Part shown: piece after piece, positions 1 to 8,350 of the stretch
How the letters are laid out: each line of letters starts with the position of its first letter
Numbering within the stretch: the first letter of the stretch is position 1
Assembly (NCBI RefSeq): GCF_040548815.1
Contig: NZ_JBEPSM010000002.1
Coordinates: forward strand, 496,001-560,000
From: Kaistia defluvii
GTDB taxonomy: Bacteria > Pseudomonadota > Alphaproteobacteria > Rhizobiales > Kaistiaceae
Direction of reading: 5' to 3'
Length of the DNA: 64,000 nt
The notes under the pieces: generated by a model
Seen by the model: the letters and a program-made list of their open reading frames with translations, nothing else
What the model was told of the DNA's origin: nothing
Database searches by the model: none
Translations under genes and position numbers: made by a program

Positions 1-372
1 CGAGGCGATCGGCCCGACCGGCTGGCGCAATTGCGCGGCGGCCAGCACGTTTTCGCGCACCGTCAGCGTGCCGAACAGGCGCGAACCCTGGAAGGTGCGG
101 GCGATGCCGAGCGCCACGATGCGCGAGGTGCGCATGCCGACGATCGAGCGGCCCTTGAACTCGATCTGTCCGGAGTTCGGCTGCGAAAAGCCGGTGATCA
201 GGTTGAAAAAGGTGCTCTTGCCCGAACCATTGGGGCCGATGACCCCGACGATCTCGCGGGCTCGGAGCGTGATGGTCTGGTCGCGCAAGGCGACGAGACC
301 CCGAAAGGCCTTGGTCAGCCCCGTAGTCCTGAGCAGGATCTGCTCATCCGATTTGCCGTCACGCAATGCCAA
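1..372 (-). CDS. ABC transporter ATP-binding protein, branched-chain amino acid type (LivG-like), 3' part missing
   Basis: This is the first 124 residues of a cytoplasmic ABC ATPase; the rest lies off the left edge. Walker A is GPNGSGKST at residues 46-54 and the Q-loop reads ARTFQGSRLF with Q95, the spacing and wording typical of LivG proteins of branched-chain amino-acid/urea-type importers. I chose a TTG start because an AGGGG ribosome binding site lies 6 bases upstream and no ATG is suitably placed. It follows the amine cluster on the same strand after about 210 bases but has its own promoter, so it probably starts a separate transporter operon. Substrate cannot be told from this fragment. 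Confidence 0.87.
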   Translation of the reverse strand, partial: MALRDGKSDEQILLRTTGLTKAFRGLVALRDQTITLRAREIVGVIGPNGSGKSTFFNLITGFSQPNSGQIEFKGRSIVGMRTSRIVALGIARTFQGSRLFGTLTVRENVLAAAQLRQPVGPIAS

Positions 373-511
373 ACTCGACCCCTCAAGAGATATCAGCGCA
401 GTTCACGATGCTTGCAGAAAATCGTCAAATATTTCCGCAGCGTCTTCCCGATGCCAGATAAATTCCGGTCTATGTTTATTGTTGCGGAACAAAGACTTGC
501 GTCTATTTGGC

Positions 512-540
512 ATTCAATGTTCCGTCCGTCGTCCTGTCAA
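512..540 (-). promoter_or_regulatory. Sigma70-type promoter for the LivG-like operon
   Basis: Reading the minus strand, TTGACA (540-535) is followed after exactly 17 bases by TTGAAT (517-512), about 140 bases before the TTG start at 372. A 7-base inverted repeat, CGGAACA/TGTTCCG (485-491 and 518-524), overlaps the downstream part and could be an operator. Inference from consensus only. Confidence 0.5.
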
Positions 541-585
541 GTGATCGCGACCCGATTCATTCAAATTCCGATCAAATCTCGTCTT

Positions 586-1209
586 TCAGGTCTTGGCGTT
601 CAGTTCCGCGATCAGTGTCGTCGTATCGGTCTGCCGGCAATAGCCCTTGAAGGCGGCGAGCGCCCCGTCATGCCGCTCGCGACTGTCGGTGGTGCAGGCA
701 TCGACCGGGCAGATCATGCGGAATCCCCGGTCGGCGCCGTCGCGAACCGTGTGGTCGACGCATTGGTCGGTCAGAAAGCCTGTGACGATGACGGTGTCGA
801 TGCCGATATTGCGCATCAGATATTCGAAGATCGTCGAGTTGAAGAGGCTCGAGGACGTCTTCGGCAGGATGATTTCGTCGTCGCCCGGCTTCAGCGCGTC
901 GATGACGCGGGTCTCCGGCGATCCCGGCGCGAAATGGAAGTTGGTCTGCTTGTAGTCGAGGCTGCGGTCGCGGCCGTCGCGCGTCAGGCTCTCGATCACA
1001 GTGAAGACGATCTCGGCCCCCGCCGCGCGGCCGGCTGCGAGAAGGCGCGCCATGTTGGGCACGGCGGTGTCGCGGGCGCTCTGGAAGAAATAGGGGCGGG
1101 CGGCTTCGGCCCCGGGATGGAAGATGCCGTCCTGGGTATCGATGAAGAGGATCGCCGTCCGGTTCGCCTCGACGGGCGACAGTCGGGCGAGGAGCGGCGG
1201 ACGGGTCAT
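586..1209 (-). CDS. Isochorismatase-family cysteine hydrolase
   Basis: This 207-aa cytosolic protein has the isochorismatase-like fold. The catalytic triad is visible: D24 in FIDTQDG, K117 in LPKTSSS and C150 in TDQCVDHT. Family members hydrolyse amides, ureas or vinyl ethers (nicotinamidase, N-carbamoylsarcosine amidohydrolase, biuret hydrolase). The start is the ATG whose first bases overlap the stop of the upstream amidohydrolase gene (ATGA), so the two are translationally coupled. Together with the glutamine-synthetase-like and transaminase genes it suggests release of ammonia or a carboxylate from an amide or carbamoyl intermediate. The exact substrate is unknown; no siderophore or phenazine genes are nearby, so a true isochorismatase is unlikely. 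Confidence 0.85.
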   Translation of the reverse strand: MTRPPLLARLSPVEANRTAILFIDTQDGIFHPGAEAARPYFFQSARDTAVPNMARLLAAGRAAGAEIVFTVIESLTRDGRDRSLDYKQTNFHFAPGSPETRVIDALKPGDDEIILPKTSSSLFNSTIFEYLMRNIGIDTVIVTGFLTDQCVDHTVRDGADRGFRMICPVDACTTDSRERHDGALAAFKGYCRQTDTTTLIAELNAKT

Positions 1210-2009
1210 GCTGCGGACACCGTGAAATCGCGGTGGGCGGCGGGAAGCACGCGGCCGAGGCGCGCGGCCCATTCTTCCTGTCCTGCTGTCTCGCCAATCA
1301 GATCCTGGCGGATCTCGAACTCGACATAGGGAAGACCGCGCTCCTCGCCGTGAACGGGGATCGAATAGTCCTTCACCAGATCGACCGAGTAGGGCTCATT
1401 GCTGCCGATGACGAGGCCGGCTTCCTGGCCGAGCGCCTCCAGCACCGGAATGGTGAAGCGCTTGTCATTGGCGTAGCAGAGGCCGATCTGCCAGGGGCGC
1501 TGGAACGGCCTCGCGCGAAGCGACGGCGTGAACGAGTGCATCGAGACGAGGATGGTCGGCAGGCCTGCCTCGGCCCGGCGGTCCAGGATCGCCACGATCT
1601 GGCGGTGATAGGGTGCCGCGATCTCGTCAATGCGTTCGGCGCGCTGGTCCGGCGCGAGATCGGCATTGGCCGGCACGATCGTGCCATCCGAGACCAGCGC
1701 GATGCTGTCCGGCGACGTGACGCGGCGGTTGCATTCGACGACCAGGCGCGAATAGCGCTGGAAGACCAACGAGGCGCCAAGCTGCTCGGCGAGACGCTCG
1801 GACACGCCGAGAATGCCGATATCGATGCCGATATGCCGGTCGAGTTCGGCCTGTGGCAGGCCCAGCCCGCCCAGCGCCTTGGGTACGGCATTGCCGGCAT
1901 GGTCGCAGATCAGGACGAAGGGCGAGGCATCGCCCCGATCGATCAGGCCAACCGGTTCGGGGTCCTCCGGGCCAAGCAGCGTGCGCGGGGTTTGCAGGGC
2001 TTCGCTCAT
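1206..2009 (-). CDS. N-formylglutamate amidohydrolase family protein
   Basis: The 267-aa product matches the FGase family (HutG-type N-formylglutamate deformylase), recognisable from the N-terminal CDHAGNAVP motif, the HIGIDIG segment and the VSMHSFTP motif, which carry family metal- and substrate-binding residues. FGases cleave N-formyl-L-glutamate to glutamate and formate in histidine catabolism, but no hut gene is seen here. The gene lies between a glutamine-synthetase-like ligase (1 base upstream) and a cysteine hydrolase (4-base overlap). I infer that it hydrolyses an N-acyl or gamma-glutamyl intermediate made by its neighbours. The start MSEALQ was preferred over an upstream ATG lying inside the preceding gene. 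Confidence 0.85.
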   Translation of the reverse strand: MSEALQTPRTLLGPEDPEPVGLIDRGDASPFVLICDHAGNAVPKALGGLGLPQAELDRHIGIDIGILGVSERLAEQLGASLVFQRYSRLVVECNRRVTSPDSIALVSDGTIVPANADLAPDQRAERIDEIAAPYHRQIVAILDRRAEAGLPTILVSMHSFTPSLRARPFQRPWQIGLCYANDKRFTIPVLEALGQEAGLVIGSNEPYSVDLVKDYSIPVHGEERGLPYVEFEIRQDLIGETAGQEEWAARLGRVLPAAHRDFTVSAA

Positions 2010-2010
2010 C

Positions 2011-3330
2011 TCAATAGGCCCGCGCATAGATGCGGCAAAGTTCGTCGATCTCGATGCCTTCCGCCATCGCGATCTCGCCGCGCTTGTGCATCAGATAGGC
2101 CTTGGAAAGCACCGGCCCGAGCCAGCCCATGGCGACACTGTCCTGCTCCAGCGCGTCGAGCGCTTCCGGCAGGGTGCGCGGCAGATCGCCAATGCCGCGC
2201 TCATCGCGCTCGGCCTGCGAAAGCGTGCCGGGGTCGCCGCTGGAAAGATAGGGCGCCGGAAGCTTCTCGCGGATGCCGGCAAGGCCGGCATGCACCAGCA
2301 TGGCGAGTTGCAGATAGGGGCTGGCCGTGGCGTCGGCGCCGCGGAACTCGATGTTGTAGCGCTTGGCGACGTTGACGCCTTCGACCTCGGGATAGGGGCA
2401 GATGCGCAGCAGCGCCTCGCGGTCGCGGTCGGCGAGGTTGAGGTAATAGGCGGCCCAGGAGTGCGGCTTCAGCCGCTCATAGGAAACGACGCTGGGCGCG
2501 GCGATGGCGCAGATCGCTCGGCCATGCTTCAGGATGCCGGCGCAGAACGAGGCGCCGATGGCGCTCAGCTTGCCGGGGGCTTCCGCGTCATAGGCGACCG
2601 GGTTGCCGTCGCGATCGATCAGGCTGAAATGGATATGAACCCCATTGCCGACGATGCCGCGCGTGACGACCGGCGAGAAGGAGAGGTGATAGCCATGCTT
2701 CTTCGCGACCGAGCGGCCGATTTCGCGCAGCTTCACCGCTTCGTCGGCGGCTGTCAGGGCCAGCGCCGGATCGACCGTGATCTCGTACTGCTTCGGGCCA
2801 TATTCCGGCAGGAAGGTATCGGGCTGCAGTCCGTTGGCGCGCAGCGCGCCGACATAATCGCCGATGAACGGCTCTAGGCCGCGTAGCGTGCTGGCGGCAT
2901 AGGCATCGCCCGGCCGCTCTTCGCCGCCGTCGAGCCAGAATTCATGTTCGAAGCTGGCGAGCACGCGCAGGCCCGTCTCGGCCTCCAACTGGTCGAGTGC
3001 GTTCTTCAGGAAGCCGCGCAGGCAGCCATCCCAGCGTTCACCGGACAGGGTGAGGATGTCGCCCAGCACGATGCGCTCGACCGGCGAACCGTCGCCATAG
3101 TCGAGCGTGATGTCGCCCTCGGGGCTCGGCACCAGCATCAGGTCGCCCTCGGCGCCGAAAGGCGTCGCCGGAATGCGGCCGAAGCAGTTGATCATGATGT
3201 TGGTTGGCGTCCAACCGACGCCGAACCGGCGCCGATTCTCAAGTTCGCGGGCCGGAAAGCCCTTGCCACGAACCTGCCCAGCGATGTCGCTGCAGCAGAC
3301 TGTGACGATCGTTTCACGCTCGATCGCCAT
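2011..3330 (-). CDS. Glutamine-synthetase-family ligase (gamma-glutamyl-amine synthetase type)
   Basis: The 439-aa protein has the two-domain glutamine synthetase layout: a beta-grasp N-terminus (about 1-110) and a catalytic domain. Motifs are FEHEF (E128, E130), LPEYGPKQYEI (E176, E183), NGVHIHFSL (about 229-237) and an arginine-containing RGADATASPYL near 328, where the usual family text is closer to DANPYL. Family enzymes join glutamate to ammonia or to amines such as putrescine or ethylamine using ATP. Its size and departure from GlnA wording, and its operon with an amidohydrolase, cysteine hydrolase and nearby aminotransferase, favour a catabolic gamma-glutamyl-amine ligase over assimilatory GlnA. 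The amine is not determined. Confidence 0.85.
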   Translation of the reverse strand: MAIERETIVTVCCSDIAGQVRGKGFPARELENRRRFGVGWTPTNIMINCFGRIPATPFGAEGDLMLVPSPEGDITLDYGDGSPVERIVLGDILTLSGERWDGCLRGFLKNALDQLEAETGLRVLASFEHEFWLDGGEERPGDAYAASTLRGLEPFIGDYVGALRANGLQPDTFLPEYGPKQYEITVDPALALTAADEAVKLREIGRSVAKKHGYHLSFSPVVTRGIVGNGVHIHFSLIDRDGNPVAYDAEAPGKLSAIGASFCAGILKHGRAICAIAAPSVVSYERLKPHSWAAYYLNLADRDREALLRICPYPEVEGVNVAKRYNIEFRGADATASPYLQLAMLVHAGLAGIREKLPAPYLSSGDPGTLSQAERDERGIGDLPRTLPEALDALEQDSVAMGWLGPVLSKAYLMHKRGEIAMAEGIEIDELCRIYARAY

Positions 3331-3415
3331 TCTTCCCCCGGAAATCCCTCAATCGCAGGCTGCCGTGGCGCGTTGTGGACCGCGTCTCTCTCGGCAGCCC
3401 CTGACGCTAGCATGC

Positions 3416-3471
3416 GTGACGAAAATTTTACAAGACGCGCAAATAGGCAGTGAAGCTGTAATTTTTCGCAC
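3416..3471. promoter_or_regulatory. Imperfect inverted repeat, candidate operator upstream of the amine operon
   Basis: GTGACGAAAATTTTACA (3416-3432) recurs in inverted form as TGTAATTTTTCGCAC (3457-3471), differing by two single-base gaps. On the minus strand the first arm overlaps a possible TTGTAA -35 element that is followed by CTAGCG. AT-rich GAAA/TTTC-containing dyads are known for RpiR-family regulators, and an RpiR gene ends 9 bases away at 3480. The assignment to that regulator is inference. Confidence 0.35.
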
Positions 3472-3479
3472 GGCCCCGA

Positions 3480-4361
3480 TCAGGGAATAAGCTTGCTGCG
3501 CACCTGCTCGATCGCCTCGAACCGGGAGCGCCCGATCGGCCACTGGCGGGCGTCTATAGAGAGTGCCAGCGTTTCGACGAGGGCGATCAGGCCGATCAGG
3601 CTGTCCCAGGGCGAGGGCAGGTCGACCTGGGCGCGGATGACGATGTCGGCGACCTGGGCGACGTCGGACATCCAGCGATCGGTGAACAGCGCTACGACGG
3701 CGCCGCGTTCCTTGGCGATCTCGGCGGTGCGGATGGTGTCGAGCTGATAGCGGCGGATGTCGAACAGGATCACGACGTCGCGCTTGCGGATATCGGCCAG
3801 TTCGTCGGCGCGGCGGGGAAGCGACTGTGAGAACAGACGAACGCGGCTGCGCATCTTGCGCAGGTGGAACTCGAGGTGGCGGGCGGCCGGATCGGTGAAA
3901 TCGCCGCCGAGCAGGAAGATTTCCCGCCTTTCGTCGATCAGGAGGTCGGTCAATCTCTCCATGTCGGCCTGGCTCACCATGGCGAGCGAGTTCTCCACCG
4001 TGGTGACGAGGCTGCGGGTGAAGGCGGCGAAGGCGGTCGACGTGCCGTCGGCATGCGGCCGCGTCAGCGGGTATTCGGCCTGCGCCTCCATCTCCTCGCG
4101 CAGCGCGCGGCGGAAGTCGGCATAGCCCGCAAATCCCAGCTTGGCGACAAAACGCAGGATCGTCGGCGCGCTCACCTTGGCGCGCTCGGCGAAGAGTGCG
4201 ACAGTTTCCATGCCCGTCGTGGGATAGCGGGCCAGAAGCGCCCGCGCCGCCCGCCTTTCCGCCTCGCTCAGCGAGGCCATGCTGGCGGTGACGCGATCGG
4301 CGAGGGTCGGATTGCTCGTGCGCTGGGAAGGCCCGTCGGTCGGCTCCGCCTCGTCGTTCAT
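3480..4361 (-). CDS. MurR/RpiR-family transcriptional regulator
   Basis: The 293-aa protein has an N-terminal HTH_6 domain (about residues 18-95, with LSEAERRAARALL and VSAPTILRFVAKLGF) and a C-terminal SIS-like domain (about 125-280). SIS domains usually sense phosphosugars, but RpiR-type regulators also occur with amino-acid and amine catabolism genes. Here the gene lies between the ligase operon, transcribed the same way, and the divergent aminotransferase gene, so it is the likely regulator of both. A GGGAGAGGG ribosome binding site precedes the start. I see no clear sugar-binding signature, so the effector is unknown. Confidence 0.88.
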   Translation of the reverse strand: MNDEAEPTDGPSQRTSNPTLADRVTASMASLSEAERRAARALLARYPTTGMETVALFAERAKVSAPTILRFVAKLGFAGYADFRRALREEMEAQAEYPLTRPHADGTSTAFAAFTRSLVTTVENSLAMVSQADMERLTDLLIDERREIFLLGGDFTDPAARHLEFHLRKMRSRVRLFSQSLPRRADELADIRKRDVVILFDIRRYQLDTIRTAEIAKERGAVVALFTDRWMSDVAQVADIVIRAQVDLPSPWDSLIGLIALVETLALSIDARQWPIGRSRFEAIEQVRSKLIP

Positions 4362-4559
4362 GTCGCTTCCCTCTCCCCGATGGAATTATTCGATAACATT
4401 CTGGCAGTATCTTCCCAGAACCGTAATCCCTATTACACTCGTCTCGCACAAACATTGGCCTCGCCGGACAGCCAGATGCCGCCTGCACAGAGGCGGAAGG
4501 TTCCCGGTGGACCCACGCATCCGCCGCCGGGGCATCCGGCCAGGTTTCGAAGGACCGAT

Positions 4560-5951
4560 ATGTCAGAACAGCCGACGCTCTCGCACAATGAACTCCACGC
4601 CTGGGACCGGGATCATTTCTTCCATCCCTCGACCCACATGGCGCAGCACGCGCGCGGCGACACGCCCAACCGGATCATCGCCGGCGGCGAGGGCGTCTAC
4701 ATCACCGATATTGACGGCAAGCGCAGCCTGGATGCCTTTGCCGGCCTCTATTGCGTGAATGTCGGTTATGGCCGCACCAAGATCAGCGACGCGATCGCCC
4801 ATCAGGCGTCGCAGCTTCCCTATTATCACGCCTATGTCGGCCATGCCTCGGAGCCGTCGATCCGGCTCGCCAAGATGGTGATCGACCGGGCGCCCGAGCA
4901 TATGAGCCGGGTGTTCTTCGGCCTGTCCGGCTCCGACGCCAACGAGACCAACATCAAGCTGGTCTGGTACATCAACAACGTGCTCGGCCGGCCGGAAAAG
5001 AAGAAGATCATTTCGCGCTGGCGCGGCTATCACGGCTCCGGCGTCATGACCGGCAGCCTGACGGGCCTGGCCGCTTTCCACAATCTGTTCGACCTGCCGC
5101 GCGCGCCGGTGCTGCATACCGAGGCGCCGTATTTCTACCGCCGCGAGGATCGCAGCCTGACCGAGGAGCAGTTCTCGCAATTCTGTGCCGACAAGCTGGA
5201 AGAGATGATCCTGGCCGAAGGCCCGGAGACGATCGCCGCCTTTATCGGCGAACCGGTGCTGGGCACGGGCGGCATCGTGCCGCCGCCCGCCGGCTACTGG
5301 CCCAAGATCCAAGCCATTCTCGACAAGTACGACATCATCCTGATCGCCGATGAAGTGGTCACGGCATTCGGCCGACTTGGCTCGATGTTCGGCTCCGATC
5401 ACTACGGCATGAAGCCGGACCTGATCACCATCGCCAAGGGCCTGACCTCCGCCTACGCGCCGCTTTCCGGCGTCATCGTTTCGGAAAAGCTCTGGCGCAT
5501 CCTCGAGCAGGGCTCCGACACGTTCGGTCCGATCGGCCATGGCTGGACCTACTCGTCGCATCCGCTCTGCACGGCGGCGGGCGTCGCCAATCTCGAGGTG
5601 GTCGATGAACTCGACCTCGTCAACAATGCCCGCGAGGTCGGCGCCTATTTCTGCCAGTCGCTGGCCGATGCCGTCGGTGGCCACAGAAACGTCGGCGATG
5701 TGCGCGGCGAGGGGCTGCTTGCCTCGGTCGAATTCGTTCGGGATCGCGACGACCGCGTGTTCTTCGACGCTTCCGAGAAAGTCGGCCCGCGCATCTCGGC
5801 CGCGCTGCTGGGTCAGGGCGTGATCGGCCGCGCCATGCCGCAGGGCGATATCCTCGGCTTCGCGCCGCCGCTCTGCCTGACGCGCGAGGAGGCGGACATC
5901 GTCGTCGCCGCGACGGTCAAGGCCATCGACGAAGTCGCCGCCACGCTCTAA
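4560..5951 (+). CDS. Class III PLP-dependent aminotransferase (omega-transaminase type)
   Basis: The 463-aa protein is a full-length class III aminotransferase acting in the cytosol. D264 in LIADEVVTAFGR binds the PLP pyridine nitrogen and K293 in ITIAKGLTSAYAPL is the Schiff-base lysine; FGLSGSDANET (about 120-130) forms part of the phosphate-binding region. The closest types by wording are beta-alanine/putrescine:pyruvate and other omega-amino-acid transaminases. The gene is divergent from the RpiR regulator and ends in a strong bidirectional terminator. With the gamma-glutamyl-amine ligase-like gene it suggests that primary amines or omega-amino acids are catabolised. Several in-frame ATGs lie upstream, but the chosen start gives the conserved family N-terminus. 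Confidence 0.9.
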   Translation: MSEQPTLSHNELHAWDRDHFFHPSTHMAQHARGDTPNRIIAGGEGVYITDIDGKRSLDAFAGLYCVNVGYGRTKISDAIAHQASQLPYYHAYVGHASEPSIRLAKMVIDRAPEHMSRVFFGLSGSDANETNIKLVWYINNVLGRPEKKKIISRWRGYHGSGVMTGSLTGLAAFHNLFDLPRAPVLHTEAPYFYRREDRSLTEEQFSQFCADKLEEMILAEGPETIAAFIGEPVLGTGGIVPPPAGYWPKIQAILDKYDIILIADEVVTAFGRLGSMFGSDHYGMKPDLITIAKGLTSAYAPLSGVIVSEKLWRILEQGSDTFGPIGHGWTYSSHPLCTAAGVANLEVVDELDLVNNAREVGAYFCQSLADAVGGHRNVGDVRGEGLLASVEFVRDRDDRVFFDASEKVGPRISAALLGQGVIGRAMPQGDILGFAPPLCLTREEADIVVAATVKAIDEVAATL

Positions 5952-5979
5952 GGCGCCGCTCCGCCGAACGGCAAAAGAA

Positions 5980-6012
5980 AAAGGTCCGGCCATCCGCGAT
6001 GGCCGGGCCTTT
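5980..6012. terminator. Bidirectional intrinsic terminator
   Basis: A nearly perfect 15-bp stem (AAAGGTCCGGCCATC, loop CGC, GATGGCCGGGCCTTT) lies between the convergent aminotransferase and DUF983 genes. The only mismatch is one T-G pair. T-rich tracts follow on both strands, so it can serve both transcripts. Confidence 0.85.
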
Positions 6013-6035
6013 CTTCATATCGCTGAAAGCCGCGG

Positions 6036-6419
6036 TTACTCGTCGGCCTTGTGCAGCTTGCCCTCTTCGGCCCGATGCAGATATTGCGAGCAGACCAGCC
6101 ACCCCTTGATCGGCCTGAGCAGCAGCAAGGTCGGCAGCAACAGCAGCGGCAATGTCGTGAACAGGTGCACCCAGAGCGGGGCCGCGAACTTGACCTGTAG
6201 CCACAGCGCGAAGATCACGGCCGGAATCGCACCGATCAGCTGCGCGAAGAAGGCGGGGCCGTCAGCCGGGTCGGCGAAGGAGAAGTCGAGACCGCAGACC
6301 TCGCACTTCGGCGCCATCTTCAGCCAGCCGCTGAAGATGTGGCCCGACTGGCATCGCGGGCAGCGGCCGGAAACGCCGAGCTTGAAGGCCAGGCGATAGG
6401 GAGACTCGGTTTCGCTCAT
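6036..6419 (-). CDS. DUF983 family membrane protein
   Basis: This 127-aa protein has two CxxC pairs (C20/C23 and C39/C42) that form a zinc-ribbon-like cytoplasmic head, followed by two hydrophobic helices (about residues 60-78 and 82-102) and a charged tail. This is the standard DUF983 architecture, common in alphaproteobacteria and often near cytochrome oxidase assembly genes, though no such genes are near here. It converges on the aminotransferase gene and shares its terminator. Molecular function is unknown. Confidence 0.85.
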   Translation of the reverse strand: MSETESPYRLAFKLGVSGRCPRCQSGHIFSGWLKMAPKCEVCGLDFSFADPADGPAFFAQLIGAIPAVIFALWLQVKFAAPLWVHLFTTLPLLLLPTLLLLRPIKGWLVCSQYLHRAEEGKLHKADE

Positions 6420-6795
6420 GGGGCGATCCTTCGGTGCGTATTCGGCCGCCTTGCCCGAAAGAGGGCAAGGTCTTGCCTGCGGAAAGACTTTGCCGGCACC
6501 AGCGGAAGCAGAATGCCCGCGCGCAATGCCTGTCTTTCGATCTCAGTGCGCAAAATCTAGCCGCTTTTCTTGCGGCGAACGAGGCGACGAAATGTAGCCG
6601 GCAACATTTGTCGCAGCCTGCGGCTGTTTCGGTGCTCGAATGCTCGCGGAGGTTGGTGAATCGCACGCTGCGCAGTCGGGTTCTGTCGGGCCGCTCCGGC
6701 TTCTCGGGCGCAATCTCGACTGACCATGCAGCCGCTTTCTTAGCCGCTCATCTCAAGTCCGCGGTTGCGGAAGCTATGGAGTATATCAAAAAAGC
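6420..6795. other. Gene-poor spacer
   Basis: No convincing gene is seen between the DUF983 start and the terminator of the acidic small protein. Short open frames on both strands lack ribosome binding sites and are arginine- or cysteine-rich translations of GC-rich DNA. The part upstream of 6419 presumably holds the DUF983 promoter, which I could not pinpoint. Confidence 0.5.
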
Positions 6796-6830
6796 AAAGA
6801 CGCGGTCCGGAATACCGAACCACGTCTTTT
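6796..6830 (-). terminator. Intrinsic terminator of the 67-aa gene
   Basis: A stem pairs AAAGACG (6796-6802) with CGTCTTT (6823-6829) and continues inward with GGT/ACC and CGG/CCG around an AATA loop. On the minus strand it is followed by GCTTTTTT. It lies about 55 bases past the stop of the acidic small protein gene, which supports that gene being transcribed. Confidence 0.7.
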
Positions 6831-6883
6831 GAATTTCGCCGGGAAAGGATTGTCGTGGTCTTGCCAACGCCAGCTGGCCTATT

Positions 6884-7087
6884 TCAGGGCTCGATCTCGT
6901 CCTCGTCTTCGAGAGCGTCCTCGTCGATTTTCTCCTCAGGCATGTCGACGGCATCGCGCATAGGCCGACCGTCGGTGTCGATTAGCGCGTCGAGAAAGGC
7001 CTGGTTGGCTCGATCATCGATCTCAGGGACAGCATGCTCGCCGCGGCCGGGCCTCAGCGGATCGGGGAAAGGCTTCTTCGGATCCAT
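6884..7087 (-). CDS. Small acidic hypothetical protein (67 aa)
   Basis: I do not recognise a family. The 67-aa product is rich in Asp, Glu and Pro (tail EDEDEIEP), with no signal peptide or membrane segment, and should be cytosolic and largely disordered. The gene is supported by a strong AAGGAGA ribosome binding site 7 bases before the ATG and by an intrinsic terminator downstream. It is a stand-alone transcript. Possible roles such as an adaptor or regulator of another protein are speculation. Confidence 0.65.
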   Translation of the reverse strand: MDPKKPFPDPLRPGRGEHAVPEIDDRANQAFLDALIDTDGRPMRDAVDMPEEKIDEDALEDEDEIEP

Positions 7088-7184
7088 ATCGGTCTCCTTG
7101 ATCGAGGACTGGATTTTCGGACAGCATCAACAGTTCAGCGCCGGGAACCGTCGCTGCCACAGATCTATCGATTAAAGAGCTCTG

Positions 7185-7457
7185 CTAGTCGGTCAGCAGG
7201 TCGTCGCGCACCCGAAGGCCGCGTGCAAGAAGCCGCAGGGCTTCCTTCGAGATCAACCAACCCGTCTCGCAGCGCATGATTTGCGTCACGGCGACGCCAG
7301 TGCGATCCGCGAGGTCGGTCTGGCTGATGCAGCGCCACTCACGAATGGCTTTCAGCGGCTGTTCGCCGGCAGCGATTTTTTCCAGTACATGGTCCGGCAG
7401 CCCCGCGGTGTCGCGCGGTCCCATATTGGGCTGCTGGCGGAAATGACGAAGCTCCAT
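7185..7457 (-). CDS. XRE-family small transcriptional regulator
   Basis: The 90-aa protein is mainly one helix-turn-helix domain: the segment with LKAIREWRCISQTDLADRTGVAVTQIMRCE resembles the Cro/C1 HTH with the usual Q-x-x-L-A spacing. The start at MELRHF is preferred because GGGAGGG lies 5 bases upstream; a longer frame has no such site. No toxin gene partner is visible next to it. It is probably a stand-alone regulator or an orphan antitoxin-like protein. Target unknown. Confidence 0.7.
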   Translation of the reverse strand: MELRHFRQQPNMGPRDTAGLPDHVLEKIAAGEQPLKAIREWRCISQTDLADRTGVAVTQIMRCETGWLISKEALRLLARGLRVRDDLLTD

Positions 7458-7579
7458 CTTTCCCTCCCAAATAGCGGCACACCCCTGCCGCCTTGGAAAG
7501 AAACGCACGAAAACCGAAACTGTTCCAGACTTACGTGCGTCGATAGCAAGATGTTGAATGGGACGGGCTCGTGCCGGGA

Positions 7580-8350
7580 TCAGGCAGGGGGCAACGCCGG
7601 CAGGCCGGCCCGCTCCCGGAATTCCGCATTGCGGATGTCGAGCTCACGGCCGGCGAGATCGTCGGCGGCGGTCGTGCAGAGATAGACGATCGCCCGCGCC
7701 GGTTCGCCGACACCCGCGAGTTTCTCGCGCGGCAACTGGCTGACCGGGTTGATGCCCGAGGCGCGGATTTCGACCTGCATGTCGGTATCGACAATTCCAG
7801 GCGCAAAGCCGAATGCGCGGATGCCGCGCGCGCCATATTCGAGCGCCAGCGATTTCGTCACCATGGCGAGCCCTGCCTTGGCGGCGCAATAGGCGCTCCA
7901 GCCTTCCATGGCGTGATGCGCCGCGCCGGACGACAGGTTGACGATGGTGCCGCGACCCTGGTCGAGCATGGCTGGCAGCACGGCCCGCGCCATCGCCGCC
8001 GCGCCGATCAGCGTCGCGTTGATGTTGGCGGCCCAGGCGTCGGCGTCCGTCTCGTGCAGCAGCCCGATCGGCTGCACCGTGCCGGCATTGTTGACGAGAA
8101 TCGTCGGCGCGCCGACCATCGCGGTCGCCTCGCGCACCGCCGCACGGACGGAATCCGGATCCGCCACGTCGCAGGCAAGCCCGATGGCGCGACCTTCGGC
8201 GCATTGGCGTGCGATCGCCTCTGCGTCATCGATACGACGGGCCGTCACGATGACTCGAGCGCCGGCCTCGGCAAGCGCCTTGGCAGTCGCCGCGCCAATG
8301 CCGCCCTTGGCGCCCGTGACAAGGGCGATTTCTCCGTCGAGCATGCTCAT
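7580..8350 (-). CDS. Short-chain dehydrogenase/reductase (last gene of sugar operon)
   Basis: The 256-aa classical SDR carries the TGAKGGIG nucleotide-binding motif (12-19), NNAG (87-90) and the catalytic S140/S141, Y154 and K158 (YCAAK). It probably oxidises or reduces a sugar, sugar acid or keto-acid hydroxyl with NAD(P). Its ATG overlaps the stop of the rhamnose-mutarotase-like gene as TGATG, so it is co-translated with the operon that begins at the solute-binding-protein gene at 16648. The longer frame upstream lies inside the preceding gene and was rejected. Confidence 0.9.
   Translation of the reverse strand: MSMLDGEIALVTGAKGGIGAATAKALAEAGARVIVTARRIDDAEAIARQCAEGRAIGLACDVADPDSVRAAVREATAMVGAPTILVNNAGTVQPIGLLHETDADAWAANINATLIGAAAMARAVLPAMLDQGRGTIVNLSSGAAHHAMEGWSAYCAAKAGLAMVTKSLALEYGARGIRAFGFAPGIVDTDMQVEIRASGINPVSQLPREKLAGVGEPARAIVYLCTTAADDLAGRELDIRNAEFRERAGLPALPPA

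Noticed and set aside
586..1209. Isochorismatase of siderophore or phenazine synthesis
   Set aside because: No ent or phz genes nearby; the operon context is amine/glutamate metabolism, so only the fold name is kept.
31..1329. A 432-codon plus-strand frame at the left end
   Set aside because: It runs antisense across the LivG fragment, its promoter and the cysteine hydrolase, and has no recognisable domain.
4563..5993. A 476-codon minus-strand frame opposite the aminotransferase
   Set aside because: Antisense shadow; the plus-strand gene has all catalytic residues of class III aminotransferases.
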